From contig CAVSZG010000001.1 of NCBI GenBank assembly GCA_963732405.1, forward strand, positions 682,001 to 746,000: a stretch of 64,000 nt of DNA. Direction: 5' to 3'. Numbering within the stretch: the stretch's first letter is position 1; every line of letters begins with the position of its first letter. This document shows positions 29,736-38,795 of this stretch, in pieces. A program made the translations under genes and the position numbers. The stretch comes from JAUIAI01 sp963732405. GTDB lineage: Bacteria; Pseudomonadota; Gammaproteobacteria; Burkholderiales; Burkholderiaceae_E. Below the pieces are notes generated by a model. That model ran no database searches, was not told the DNA's origin, and saw only the letters and a program-made list of their open reading frames with translations.

Positions 29736-31427
29736 ATGAAACGACCGGGCTTGCGCTCGATGGCGATAGTGCTGGCAGTGTCAGGTATCACCGCACTGGG
29801 GGCCTGCAGCAAGGAGGAACAGGCCAAGGTGAAGGAAGCGGCCAACGAAGCGGCATCCAAGGCGCAAAGCGCGGCGAGCGACGCAGCGGCTAAGGCGCAG
29901 ACAGCAGCGAGCGACGCGGCCACCAAGGTGCAGGGTGCGGCGAGCGAGGCGGCCGCCAAGGCAACCACGCTTGCCGACTCGGCCAAGGATGCCGCCGGCA
30001 CTGTTGCGCAGTCCGCCAAGGACACGGCTGGTTTAGCCGTGGACGCCACCAGGGATGCAGCAACCAAGGCGGGTGAGGCGGCGCGTGAAGTGGGCGAGAA
30101 GATCACCGCCGCCGGATCCGATGCCGCTTCCCGCCTGGGCAGTGCGGCGGCTAAGGCCGATGCCTCGGCCGGTGATCTGGCCGCCACCGTGAGCGAGTCG
30201 GCCAAGGCACTGGCCGACCAGGCCAGACAGTCTGCTGCCGCGATGACCGCCAAGGCAGCCGAATCAACGGCGCAATTGTCGGACAAGCTGGCCGGGTCCG
30301 ATGCAGCGGCGCCCGGCGGCAACGCCGCGGCTAATACCGCTGCCGCCGCCGCCGGCGCTGCTGTTGCGGCAGCGGTCGGCGCGGCGGCCGGCACGCCGGG
30401 CGCCGCGCCGGCTGCCACCCAGCCGCTGAAGGCCGCCTGGGTCTATATCGGACCGGTTGGCGATGGCGGGTGGACCTTCGCCCATGACAACGGACGCAAG
30501 GCCGCACAGGCGGCAATGGGCAACTCGATGGTCTCGACCATCGTGGAAAGCGTGCCCGAGTCGGCCGATGCGGAACGCGTCTTTCGTGACCTGGCCCTGC
30601 AAGGCAACAAGATCATCTTCGGGACCACGTTTGGCTACATGGAGACCATGCGCAAGCTCAGTCGCGAGTTTCCCGACATCTACTGGGAACATGCGACCGG
30701 CTACAAGACCACCGAGAACCTTCGCAGCTACGATTCGCGCACCTATGAAGGCGCGTATCTGGCCGGCCTGATCGCTGGCGCGATGACGACATCCAACTCG
30801 CTGGGTGTGGTGGGCTCGGTACCGATTCCGGAAGTCATCCGCAACATCAACTCGTTCACCCTGGGTGCCCAGCGGTCGAATCCGGCGGTCAGCACCCGTG
30901 TGGTCTGGGTCAACAAATGGTTCGACCCACCCCGCGAGAGCGAGGCAGCCCAGTCGCTGATCGACCAGGGGGCCGACGTGCTGTTTCAAAACACCGATTC
31001 GGCGGCCGTGCTGCAGACAGCCGAAAAGGCCGGCAAGCTGGCCTTCGGTTGGGACAGTGACATGACCAGCTACGGCCCGAAGGCCCATCTGGCGTCGGCC
31101 GTGATCCATTGGGGCCCTTATTACACGTCGCGGGTCAAGGCGGCGGCGGCCGGCACCTGGAAAACCGGCAGCGACTGGTGGGGCGTTCCCGAGGGCGCGA
31201 TCGACATCGTGTCGCTGTCCGACAAGTTGCCTGAGGATGTGCGCAGCCGGGTCCAGGCTGCTCGCGCCGGACTCAAAGATCGCAGTCTGGCCATCTGGCA
31301 GGGTCCCATCATCGACAATACCGGCAAGGAAGTCGTGGCCGCCGGTCAGGTGGCCGACGACAAATTTCTGGGCGGCATCAACTTCTACGTGAAGGGTGTC
31401 GAGGGAACCGTGCCCAGGGGCAACTGA
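29736..31427 (+). CDS. BMP-type substrate-binding lipoprotein with long Ala/Lys-rich repeat spacer
   Basis: A 563-residue secreted lipoprotein. The signal peptide ends at lipobox TALGAC (Cys24). Residues 25-190 are an Ala/Lys/Asp-rich helical region with 11-residue repeats such as KAQSAASDAAA and KAQTAASDAAT, like LEA or apolipoprotein sequences. An Ala-rich linker of about 40 residues follows. From residue 232 there is a basic membrane protein (PnrA/Med) domain (AAWVYIGPVGDGGWTFAHD) that binds nucleosides or similar ligands. No ABC permease or ATPase gene is adjacent. The start at 29736 has GGGGAAG upstream. The repeat spacer is uncommon for the family. Confidence 0.87.
   Translation: MKRPGLRSMAIVLAVSGITALGACSKEEQAKVKEAANEAASKAQSAASDAAAKAQTAASDAATKVQGAASEAAAKATTLADSAKDAAGTVAQSAKDTAGLAVDATRDAATKAGEAAREVGEKITAAGSDAASRLGSAAAKADASAGDLAATVSESAKALADQARQSAAAMTAKAAESTAQLSDKLAGSDAAAPGGNAAANTAAAAAGAAVAAAVGAAAGTPGAAPAATQPLKAAWVYIGPVGDGGWTFAHDNGRKAAQAAMGNSMVSTIVESVPESADAERVFRDLALQGNKIIFGTTFGYMETMRKLSREFPDIYWEHATGYKTTENLRSYDSRTYEGAYLAGLIAGAMTTSNSLGVVGSVPIPEVIRNINSFTLGAQRSNPAVSTRVVWVNKWFDPPRESEAAQSLIDQGADVLFQNTDSAAVLQTAEKAGKLAFGWDSDMTSYGPKAHLASAVIHWGPYYTSRVKAAAAGTWKTGSDWWGVPEGAIDIVSLSDKLPEDVRSRVQAARAGLKDRSLAIWQGPIIDNTGKEVVAAGQVADDKFLGGINFYVKGVEGTVPRGN
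29859..29957 (+). repeat. Three 33-bp direct repeats coding an 11-residue motif
   Basis: Within the BMP lipoprotein gene, three successive 33-base units encode KAQSAASDAAA, KAQTAASDAAT and KVQGAASEAAA. They predict a right-handed coiled or extended amphipathic helix. The following sequence continues the same composition with weaker periodicity. Confidence 0.7.
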
Positions 31428-32411
31428 TCACTTGGTGTATTTCTTGACCAGTGTCCTGGCGCCGTCAAGCAGCTTCTGACCATCGAAACCCTTGTCGGCA
31501 ACGTCCTTCATCCAGGCCTGATCGACCGCGGCGGTTGCCTTGCGAAAGGCTTCCGCATCGGTCGCCAGCAGTGTGGTGATCGTGTCGCCCTTGGCCAGTT
31601 GCTCACGATTACGCATGGCCTTGTGGTCGAAGGCCTGACCGAATCCGGCCGAGACGTCGAGCCCTGAATGGCGTTCGACGATGGCTTTAAGTTCGGCCGG
31701 CAGCGAATCAAAGCGTTTGGCATTCATGACCAGCATGAAGGGCGCGGTACCGAAGGTGGTCGATTTGATGTCGAATTCGGTATGAAAACTCAGGCGCCCG
31801 GGCAGATCCAGCGTGGCCAGCTGAGGCCAGGACGCTATCGCACCGTCGAGTTCGCCGCGTTCCAGGGCAAGGGCCAGATCAGCACGCGACAGGTTGTAGG
31901 GCTTGGCTCCCAGCACCGAGAGCATCCGGGTCGATTGTCGTCCCCAGGTGGCAATACGCAGGCCTCGCAGATCCGTGACGGCAGCGATCGGGCCCTTGAT
32001 CGTATGCAGGGCGCTGGCAGCCCGCACATGTAACGCGAGTACCCGCGTGTCCTTGAATTCATCCGCGGCGTAGATCGACATGTATTCCCAAAGGGCGCGT
32101 GAGACAGCCTCGGCCTGCGTCATGACGAACGGTAGTTCGAACACTTCGATCCGGGGAAACCGGCCTTCGTTGAACCGGGTGGACGTCCAGGCGATATCGA
32201 TGCGGCCATCCTTGGCGGCGTCGTAGAGCTCGGAGGGCTCGACAGTATTGGCGGTTTCGCTGCCCTGCGCGATGATCCGGATCCGACCCTTGGACTCGGC
32301 CTCGATACGCTCGATCCAGGCTTCGACGATTTGACGCCAGGAATTCGATTCGAGATCGGCATGGGTGTGCAGCGAGAAGCGTGACGTCCACGGTCTGTGC
32401 AAACGCAGCAC
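31428..32411 (-). CDS. TRAP transporter DctP-like binding protein, mature part (frameshifted gene)
   Basis: A 327-residue reading frame covering the whole mature TRAP solute-binding domain (RFSLHTHADLESNSWRQ, GRIDIAWTSTRF, GLRIATWGRQSTRML, ELDGAIASWP). It should capture an organic acid in the periplasm. This frame begins with a GTG and has no signal peptide. A perfect signal peptide is present in another frame just upstream (32376-32460), so one base appears to be inserted near 32382. No dctQ or dctM gene is adjacent, so it is an orphan binding protein. Its stop abuts the stop of the convergent BMP gene. Confidence 0.85.
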   Translation of the reverse strand: MLRLHRPWTSRFSLHTHADLESNSWRQIVEAWIERIEAESKGRIRIIAQGSETANTVEPSELYDAAKDGRIDIAWTSTRFNEGRFPRIEVFELPFVMTQAEAVSRALWEYMSIYAADEFKDTRVLALHVRAASALHTIKGPIAAVTDLRGLRIATWGRQSTRMLSVLGAKPYNLSRADLALALERGELDGAIASWPQLATLDLPGRLSFHTEFDIKSTTFGTAPFMLVMNAKRFDSLPAELKAIVERHSGLDVSAGFGQAFDHKAMRNREQLAKGDTITTLLATDAEAFRKATAAVDQAWMKDVADKGFDGQKLLDGARTLVKKYTK

Positions 32412-32460
32412 AGCAGAACAGGGCGAACCACAGTCCGACTGCCCAATGCCTAAACCCCAT
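32376..32460 (-). pseudogene. Signal-peptide fragment of the TRAP binding protein, out of frame
   Basis: From ATG at 32458-32460 the frame encodes MGFRHWAVGLWFALFCCAAF then AQTVDV, a clean signal peptide with cleavage after AFA. It then runs out of the homologous frame. Dropping one base near 32382 joins it to the mature DctP domain beginning RFSLHTHAD. This is either a real lesion or a sequencing error. Confidence 0.7.
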
Positions 32461-32560
32461 CGGTTCCCTCCCGATTCAACCCTTTCGAATCCGGCCGTCT
32501 TTCATCGAAAACGTATCGGCTTCGCGACACCAGCGCGTGCGACGCGCCGCTCTTGTTCTT

Positions 32561-32884
32561 TCAGGACTGGCTCGCCGGCATGCGAACGACGATGCCCGCG
32601 AGAGCCGCCGACATTTCGATCTGACAGCTCAGCCGGCTGTTCGGCTGCCTCGGCGAGGCGGTCTGGCCAAGCATGGTCAGCTCGTCGTCAGAGGCGGGCG
32701 GCAACTGCGAAAACCAGGGCTCGTCAACCTGAACATGACAGGACGCACAGGACAGACAGCCGCCGCACATGCCCTCGATACCATCGATGCCGTCGAATAC
32801 GGCGGCCATCATGAGGGAATTGCCAACCTCCACTTCCAGTTGACTGACCTTGCCATCATGGGCGATATAAGTGACTTCTGGCAT
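32561..32884 (-). CDS. Adrenodoxin-type 2Fe-2S ferredoxin
   Basis: A 107-residue electron carrier. Four cluster-binding cysteines follow the vertebrate/bacterial adrenodoxin pattern: CGGCLSCASC supplies CX5CX2C and the last Cys lies in LSCQI near residue 90. It would donate electrons to a P450, a dioxygenase or Fe-S assembly. The start MPEVTY at 32884 fits family length; an in-frame start 87 bases upstream adds unrelated sequence. The isc/hsc genes are not adjacent, and its partner enzyme cannot be told. Confidence 0.9.
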   Translation of the reverse strand: MPEVTYIAHDGKVSQLEVEVGNSLMMAAVFDGIDGIEGMCGGCLSCASCHVQVDEPWFSQLPPASDDELTMLGQTASPRQPNSRLSCQIEMSAALAGIVVRMPASQS

Positions 32885-33042
32885 ACGACAGGTGGCAATC
32901 GGGATTGGTCGCATCCGCGCCAGGAGATCGGCAGGCAAGGCCCGGGAGTTCCTGATGGATGTGCCCGACATGATAGTCGATTGTTGGCGATCCGATCGGC
33001 TTGGCCAGGAGGGAAATCCAGAGCGCTGAAGGCCGTCCGGGC

Positions 33043-33297
33043 TCAGTGCAGCAACAGCGGATGATGCATGAGGCTGCCGAACGTGCTCAGATAATCGTCG
33101 ATTTCCTCCATCGACGGTTCACCCTGCACCAGCTGTGCGACATCCTCGCGAAAGCGCTCGGCCAGCGCACCACCAATGTAGATTTCACGCCGGCTTGCCT
33201 TGTCCATGATCTCGAACCCGTCGCGAGGATTCACCGCACCCTCGTCGAGTTCAAATTCGACCACGCAGTAGGTCGGACTGTTGTAGATCATGTTCAT
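33043..33297 (-). CDS. DUF3567 family protein
   Basis: An 84-residue protein nearly restricted to Burkholderiales, recognised by the opening MNMIYNSPTYCVVEFE and by GFEIMDKASRREIYIGGALAERF. Function is unknown. The start at 33297 is chosen because the family begins with exactly this motif; an in-frame start 90 bases upstream is not supported. Its presence supports a betaproteobacterial host. Confidence 0.87.
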   Translation of the reverse strand: MNMIYNSPTYCVVEFELDEGAVNPRDGFEIMDKASRREIYIGGALAERFREDVAQLVQGEPSMEEIDDYLSTFGSLMHHPLLLH

Positions 33298-33648
33298 GCT
33301 CGCATTCTCCGAGGTTGCGTGTCGCATGCCCGCAGGCTGGCGGCCAGGACGGCGGGTCACCGGGGCGGGACGTAACGCGGCGCGCACGCGGCCCTCCCCT
33401 GGTGATGTCGGCCGCCCGGCCGGAAAGTTCAGTGCAATCGGTCTGATGACTGAGCGGCCGGTGAACCGCTCATCGGGACCATCGCTGCACCGTTCATCGG
33501 CACATTAACGCGAGAATCGGGCGGCTGGCGTACATTTTTTCACCGTTTCAAAACCCGGGATCGGGGGGTCGTCGGTCGTGCTGACGTTCGCATGGTGAAA
33601 ACCGTGTCCAGCTGCCAATGCTGGAAAGTGATTACTTACTATCGAAAA
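33298..33648. other. Intergenic region without a gene
   Basis: About 350 bases between the DUF3567 gene and the end of the serine dehydratase gene. I see no convincing coding sequence. It contains a small hairpin, TGAGCGG with CCGCTCA, at 33451-33472 and otherwise shows no strong promoter or repeat. Confidence 0.5.
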
Positions 33649-35040
33649 TCAGCATTCGATAATGTTGACGGCCAGGCCGCCGCGCGCCGTTTCCTTGTAC
33701 TTGGTTTTCATGTCGGCGCCGGTCTCGCGCATGGTCTTGATCACCTTGTCGAGACTCACGAAATGGGTGCCATCGCCGCGCAAAGCCATGCGCGCCGCAT
33801 TGATGGCCTTGACCGAAGCGATCGCATTGCGTTCGATGCACGGAATCTGGACCAGCCCGCCGACCGGATCGCAGGTAAGCCCCAGATGATGTTCCATGCC
33901 GATTTCGGCCGCATTTTCGACCTGCTCGGGCGACCCGCCCATCACCGCACAGAGCGCGCCGGCGGCCATCGAGCAGGCCACCCCGACCTCGCCCTGGCAA
34001 CCGACTTCGGCGCCGCTGATCGAGGCGTTTTCCTTGTACAGGATGCCGATGGCTGCGGCCGTGAGCAGGAAATCGATGACGCCGGCGTCGGTCGCACCGG
34101 CCACGAAACGCACGTAATAGTGGAGCACCGCCGGGATGATGCCGGCCGCACCATTGGTCGGCGCAGTGACCACCCGGCCACCGGCGGCGTTTTCTTCGTT
34201 CACGGCCAAGGCGTAGAGGTTGACCCAGTCGAGCACCTGCAGCGGATCGCGTAAAGCGGCCTCCGGATTCGACCGTAGCTGGGCCAGCAGCCCGGCCGCG
34301 CGGCGGCGAACCTTGAAGCCGCCCGGCAGGATGCCCTCGGTATTGCAACCCCGACGCACGCAGTCCTGCATCGCCTGCCAGATCTGCAGCAGATCGGCAT
34401 CGATCTGCGCGTCCGTGCGCCAATGGCGCTCGTTGCGACGCATGATCGTCGCAATCGAGCAGGATTCGCGCCGGGTGAGCACCAGCAAGGCCTCGGCGCT
34501 GCGAAACGGCAAGGGGAGAATATCGGTCTCGGGTGCGATGACTCTGACCTTGTTGCCATCGGCCAGGACTTCATCAGCGATCACAAAACCGCCGCCGACC
34601 GAGTAGTAGATCCGGCTGTCCAGCAGCTTGTCTGCCGCATCGTAAGCCTCAAAGCGCATGCCATTGGCATGACCGGGAAGCGTCTCGCGACGATGGAAGC
34701 GCAGGTGCTCGGCCTCGCGAAATTCGATAGCGTGGCGGCCGGCGAGCATGATCCGACCCTGTTGGCGAATGGCGGTCAGGCGTGCCGGAACGCCTTCGAT
34801 ATCAACGGTTTCGGGCTTTTCACTTTCCAGGCCGAGCAGCACCGCCTTGTCACTGCCATGGCCCTTGCCCGTGGCACCCAGCGACCCATACAGATGGGCA
34901 TTGATGCGGCTGACCCGGGTAATATCGCCAGCGCCCTGCAGGCGTTCGACGAACAGGCGCGCTGCCCGCATCGGGCCCACGGTATGCGAACTCGAGGGCC
35001 CGATGCCGATTCGGAACAGGTCAAACGCGCTGACGGCCAT
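33649..35040 (-). CDS. sdaA: L-serine ammonia-lyase (serine dehydratase)
   Basis: A 463-residue single-chain iron-sulfur serine dehydratase making pyruvate and ammonia from L-serine. The beta-domain motif is GIGPSSSHTVGPMRAA near the N-terminus. The alpha domain has TNGAAGIIPAVLHYY and the cluster cysteines in LTCDPVGGLVQIPCIER, with a final Cys at the C-terminal end (NIIEC). Length matches E. coli SdaA (454). It follows ntrX on the same strand with a 23-base gap on the far side, but the function is unrelated. Confidence 0.95.
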   Translation of the reverse strand: MAVSAFDLFRIGIGPSSSHTVGPMRAARLFVERLQGAGDITRVSRINAHLYGSLGATGKGHGSDKAVLLGLESEKPETVDIEGVPARLTAIRQQGRIMLAGRHAIEFREAEHLRFHRRETLPGHANGMRFEAYDAADKLLDSRIYYSVGGGFVIADEVLADGNKVRVIAPETDILPLPFRSAEALLVLTRRESCSIATIMRRNERHWRTDAQIDADLLQIWQAMQDCVRRGCNTEGILPGGFKVRRRAAGLLAQLRSNPEAALRDPLQVLDWVNLYALAVNEENAAGGRVVTAPTNGAAGIIPAVLHYYVRFVAGATDAGVIDFLLTAAAIGILYKENASISGAEVGCQGEVGVACSMAAGALCAVMGGSPEQVENAAEIGMEHHLGLTCDPVGGLVQIPCIERNAIASVKAINAARMALRGDGTHFVSLDKVIKTMRETGADMKTKYKETARGGLAVNIIEC

Positions 35041-35063
35041 TCGGTCTGGCCCGGCGCCGGTGG

Positions 35064-35882
35064 CTACTGACCGCCGCGATTGCGATACGCGCCGCGGGCC
35101 AGATCGATACCGAGTTGCTTGAGCTTGCGATACAGATGAGTGCGTTCGAGACCGGTTTTCTCCGCGACCCGGGTCATGGAGCCGTGTTCGCGGGTCAGGT
35201 GGTGCTCGAAATAGACGCGCTCGAAGGCATCGCGGGCTTCGCGCAGGGGAATGTCGAGGGGCAGATCGAAGGCAGCCACAAATCCCGGTCGGCTATGAGG
35301 CAGATTGGGATTGCCGTAGCCGGCTTCGAGCGATTGGGGTGAATAACTATGCAGATGCGCGGGCACCGCAGCCGCTGGCATCGCATTGCCCATGGTGAGC
35401 GGCGTCCGCACCGGCGCGGTGGCCGGTGTACCGATGGCCGATGGCACGGCACCGGGCATCATCGGTGGGTAGGGGCGCGCATACAGGCCGTTGGCCAGGG
35501 CGGCGGGGTTGGGCACGCGATTGCGTTGCAGACCGGACTCGACTGCCGATAGCAGTTTTTGCAGGGTGATCGGCTTTTCGAGAAAATCGAGCGCACCAAT
35601 CCGGGTCGCTTCGACGGCTGTGTCGATGGTCGCGTGACCGGACATCATGATCACCGGCATGGTCAGCTTGCCGGTCGTGGCCCATTCCTTGAGCAAGGTC
35701 ACGCCATCGGTATCGGGCATCCAGATATCGAGCAGGACCAGGTCTACATGACTTTTTTCTCGGATTTCGCGCGCCTGACTCGCGCTGTCGGCCAACAGCA
35801 CCGCGTGACCTTCATCGCCGAGGATCTCGGAGAGCAGTTCACGAATGCCGATTTCGTCATCGACTACGAGTATCTCCGCCAT
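35064..35882 (-). CDS. NtrX-like response regulator lacking the AAA+ domain
   Basis: A 272-residue two-component regulator. The receiver domain has the phosphoacceptor Asp in VLLDIWMPD and the Lys in LEKPI. A Pro/Ala-rich linker of about 80 residues replaces the sigma-54 AAA+ domain of classical NtrX. The C-terminal Fis-like helix-turn-helix is SMTRVAEKTGLERTHLYRKL. This shortened form is typical of betaproteobacteria next to rsmB and ntrY. It starts 6 bases after the ntrY stop, so they form one operon. Confidence 0.88.
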   Translation of the reverse strand: MAEILVVDDEIGIRELLSEILGDEGHAVLLADSASQAREIREKSHVDLVLLDIWMPDTDGVTLLKEWATTGKLTMPVIMMSGHATIDTAVEATRIGALDFLEKPITLQKLLSAVESGLQRNRVPNPAALANGLYARPYPPMMPGAVPSAIGTPATAPVRTPLTMGNAMPAAAVPAHLHSYSPQSLEAGYGNPNLPHSRPGFVAAFDLPLDIPLREARDAFERVYFEHHLTREHGSMTRVAEKTGLERTHLYRKLKQLGIDLARGAYRNRGGQ

Positions 35883-35888
35883 GAATCC

Positions 35889-37748
35889 TTACGCGTTGGT
35901 TTCCCGCGAATGCAGTGGAAGGAGGTTATTGTCCACGCTTTTGGCGAGTTTGGAAAAAACGATAGAGACCTGCGCACCTGATACGACCGGTTCGGCATCG
36001 TTCGCAGCATCACCCCTGGCAACCTGACTGTCGTCCGAATCATCATTCGTCAGGTTGAAGGCCTCGATTCTAGCGCCATGTTCGTCGGCAATCTTTTTGA
36101 CGATCGCCAGGCCAAGTCCGGTGCCCCTCGCCTTGCTGGTGACATACGGTTCATACAGCCGAGACAGCATATTACTGGGAAACCCCGGTCCGTTGTCACG
36201 TACGGTGAGACGGATCGCCGCCGCGCCACCGCTGGTGACCATCGATTCGGTGATGATCTGGACGTTGGCCTCGTGAATTTTCTCGGTGGCTTCAAGGGCA
36301 TTCTTGACCAGATTGTGGATCAGCTGGCGTAACTGGGTCCGATCACCCATGACCGGCACCAGGTCGGCGCCGAGCCTGGCTTGCGGGCGGGGGCGGCCCG
36401 GCGCATCGGTCTGATACAGGCCCAGGACATCCTCGATCAGCGAGTTCAGATCGAGGGGCTCCAGCTTTGCGGCCGGCAGCCTGGCGTAGTCCCGGAACTC
36501 ATCGACCATCAGCTTGAGTGCACCCACCTGATTGACGATGGTTGTTGCACTGCGCTCGAGCAATTCACCGTCCTTGCCCTCGAGCCGGGGCCGCAGTTTG
36601 AGCAAGAGCCGTTCGGCCGACAACTGGATCGGCGTGAGCGGGTTCTTGATTTCGTGGGCCAACCGCCTGGCGACCTCGGCCCAGGTATTGGCGCGCTGCG
36701 CCGAGACCAGTTCGGTGATCTCGTCGAACACGATCACATAGCCGACCCGCCGCTCCGGCAGGATCGAACCGCGCGCGACGATGGTCGTATCGGCCCGCAG
36801 ACTGATGCCCGGCATGCGCGGGCCCGTGCTCGGTTCGGGCCGTCGGCGCGAGGCCAGGGTGAACTGGCGCTGCCAGCTCGCATCACCCGCCTCGGCCTGT
36901 TCGCTGAAGGCCTGGCGGATCTGATCGGCGATCTCGGCCAGCGGCGTGATCTCGGCAATGGGTTCATCCAGATGTTCAAAGGTGCTGATGCCAAGCACCC
37001 GCTCGGCACCCTGGTTGGCGAGCGTGAGTCGAAATTCGGAATCGAGCACCAGGACCCCGGCCGTGAGGTTCGATAACACGCTTTCCAGGCGGGCATTGAC
37101 CTGTTCGAGTTCATGCTGATTGCGATCAACCAGCAGGCGCGCCTCTTCGAGCTGGCGCGTCATCGCATTGAAAGACTGGGTCAGAACGCCCAACTCGCTG
37201 CGACCGGAATAGTCCTTGACCGGTCGGAAGTCGCCTTCGGCGACGGCCCGCGTGCCGGCGGCGAGCATCGATAGTGGGCCGGTGAGCCAACCCGACAACA
37301 GAAAGGCCGAGGCAATGGCCGCAAAGGCCGTCAATACGAAGATCAGGGTGAGCGTGACCCGGAACAATCGCTTCAGGCTGGCTCGGGATTCAAGCAGTTG
37401 CTGGTAGCCCGCCCGCCCCTGCGCGATCGCGTCGGCGCTCTCGGCCAGGGCATCGGGAACCGGCTGCAGCAACTGCAGGAAGTAGAGCGACTCGGCCGGT
37501 CGTGCCGAACTGCCGATCGGCACGATGACCCGCAGCTTCAGGACGGTGTCGCCCTGCCGCGGATCACCACTCTCGTATTCGGCGTAGTGCTGCGTCATCC
37601 GCGCCCGCAGCAACTGATTGCCGCCTGGCAGATCGGGGATCAAGGGCTCGAGCCGATCACCATCCGACACCACCAGCTCACCTCGCGAGGACACGACCGC
37701 CGCCCCGGGCACGGCGTTCTGGGCACGCAGTTGTGAGAAGCATCGCCG
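35889..37748 (-). CDS. NtrY-like sensor histidine kinase, C-terminal part (frameshifted)
   Basis: This frame holds most of NtrY: the end of the periplasmic region (FSQLRAQNAVPGAAVV), the last membrane helix (LIFVLTAFAAIASAFLL), HAMP, PAS and the kinase core. The phospho-accepting His is in RRLAHEIKNPLTPIQLSAERL, and the ATP-binding motifs are NLVKNALEA, DNGPGFP and GTGLGLAIVKK. It should phosphorylate the adjacent NtrX-like regulator in response to redox or nitrogen signals. The N-terminal third continues in another frame at 37678-38259. One extra base near 37738 explains the break. Confidence 0.9.
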   Translation of the reverse strand, partial: RRCFSQLRAQNAVPGAAVVSSRGELVVSDGDRLEPLIPDLPGGNQLLRARMTQHYAEYESGDPRQGDTVLKLRVIVPIGSSARPAESLYFLQLLQPVPDALAESADAIAQGRAGYQQLLESRASLKRLFRVTLTLIFVLTAFAAIASAFLLSGWLTGPLSMLAAGTRAVAEGDFRPVKDYSGRSELGVLTQSFNAMTRQLEEARLLVDRNQHELEQVNARLESVLSNLTAGVLVLDSEFRLTLANQGAERVLGISTFEHLDEPIAEITPLAEIADQIRQAFSEQAEAGDASWQRQFTLASRRRPEPSTGPRMPGISLRADTTIVARGSILPERRVGYVIVFDEITELVSAQRANTWAEVARRLAHEIKNPLTPIQLSAERLLLKLRPRLEGKDGELLERSATTIVNQVGALKLMVDEFRDYARLPAAKLEPLDLNSLIEDVLGLYQTDAPGRPRPQARLGADLVPVMGDRTQLRQLIHNLVKNALEATEKIHEANVQIITESMVTSGGAAAIRLTVRDNGPGFPSNMLSRLYEPYVTSKARGTGLGLAIVKKIADEHGARIEAFNLTNDDSDDSQVARGDAANDAEPVVSGAQVSIVFSKLAKSVDNNLLPLHSRETNA

Positions 37749-38259
37749 GCCATTCAGCGGGCTCGGACCAGTCGAGGGCCGCGGCCATCGCATTGGCCTT
37801 GGCGCGGGTCTCGTCACGAATGTTGTCCAGGGCGGCCCGACCCATGGTCAGCCCGGATTCGAGCGCCCGGCCCAGTGGCACATCGAACCAGGATTCGATG
37901 GAGCGGCCCACGAAAGTGACCGCCACCAGATAGATGAGCAATACCGGCAGCAGCGTCATCAGGCTGAACGACACGGCCATGCGCGCCATCAGCTGGGTGC
38001 CGAACAGACCGCGCCGATAGCGCACGATCAGCCGGCGCAACAACTCGAACACGAGCAGGCCCAGCGCGATGGCGACCATTACCGTGAGCCAGAACAACAG
38101 GTTGTAGGCCTGCTGGAAATACTCGGTATTGGAGGTGGCGGTCGCCAGCAGCGCGAGCAGGATCATCGCCACGCCGACGGCGCCGATCAGGGCGACGCGC
38201 AGCAGGCGGCCTATCGCACGCTTGTCGTTGTCCCCGGGGTCAGCGTGAATCGCTTCCAT
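37678..38259 (-). CDS. NtrY-like sensor histidine kinase, N-terminal membrane part (frameshifted)
   Basis: The 5' part of the kinase gene with three membrane helices (near residues 19-42, 53-75 and 93-117), then the start of the periplasmic region through AALDWSEPAEWPAM. After that the frame runs into unrelated GC-rich residues and stops. Removing one base near 37738 joins it to the C-terminal frame, giving a protein of about 790 residues, normal for betaproteobacterial NtrY. The ATG lies inside the end of the upstream DUF4390 gene (49-base overlap). Confidence 0.82.
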   Translation of the reverse strand: MEAIHADPGDNDKRAIGRLLRVALIGAVGVAMILLALLATATSNTEYFQQAYNLLFWLTVMVAIALGLLVFELLRRLIVRYRRGLFGTQLMARMAVSFSLMTLLPVLLIYLVAVTFVGRSIESWFDVPLGRALESGLTMGRAALDNIRDETRAKANAMAAALDWSEPAEWPAMLLTTACPERRARGGGRVLAR

Positions 38260-38795
38260 GGCGCGTCCAGCTTCCAGTCCTGATTGTTGAGTACATCAAT
38301 CTGCAACGGGCCAGGCAGCTGGCTGGAATCGAGCCGCATGCGCAGCGCCGCATCATAGGTGGTGCCCGACTGCAACGGCGTGTCATTCAATACCAGCCAG
38401 CCACGGATCCGGGCCAGAGATGCCATGGCTTCGGCGATGGCAATGTACTCCTGTGAGTAGCCAGACCGGGTCAGCCGGTATCGGCGCGTGATGGGATGAT
38501 AGGACAGGCGATAGGCCTGGCTGGCCTGTGCAACCCGCTGGTCGCGCCACCACCAGCGTGAACGGGTCAGTTCGAACTCGACCACGTAATACAAGGGCAC
38601 GCCCAGCTCCAGGGTCTCCTTGACCCGGGTCGGCACCGGCAGATAGAAGTCGGCCGACAGCAACCAGTCGTCCGAATCGGGAACTGGCTCGATGACGACT
38701 GACGTGACGTCGATGCTATCGGCCGCGCGGGCAACCGGGTTGCCACCTACCAGCACGACGATCAACGCCAGCGCCAGGAGGTAACGGGCGATCAC
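38211..38795 (-). CDS. DUF4390 domain protein, secreted
   Basis: A 194-residue exported protein with a signal peptide (LLALALIVVLVGG, cleavage near ARAAD). The mature region has DWLLSADFYLPVPTRVKETLELGVPLYYVVEF (start near residue 43), typical of DUF4390, a family found between rsmB and ntrY. Function is unknown. Its GTG start overlaps the rsmB stop by four bases (GTGA), so it is translationally coupled to that gene. Confidence 0.88.
   Translation of the reverse strand: MIARYLLALALIVVLVGGNPVARAADSIDVTSVVIEPVPDSDDWLLSADFYLPVPTRVKETLELGVPLYYVVEFELTRSRWWWRDQRVAQASQAYRLSYHPITRRYRLTRSGYSQEYIAIAEAMASLARIRGWLVLNDTPLQSGTTYDAALRMRLDSSQLPGPLQIDVLNNQDWKLDAPWKRFTLTPGTTTSVR

Noticed and set aside
28571..30418. 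A 615-codon minus-strand frame opposite the Ldh-type gene and BMP lipoprotein
   Set aside because: Its Ala-rich first half is the antisense of the 11-residue repeats; no independent gene evidence.
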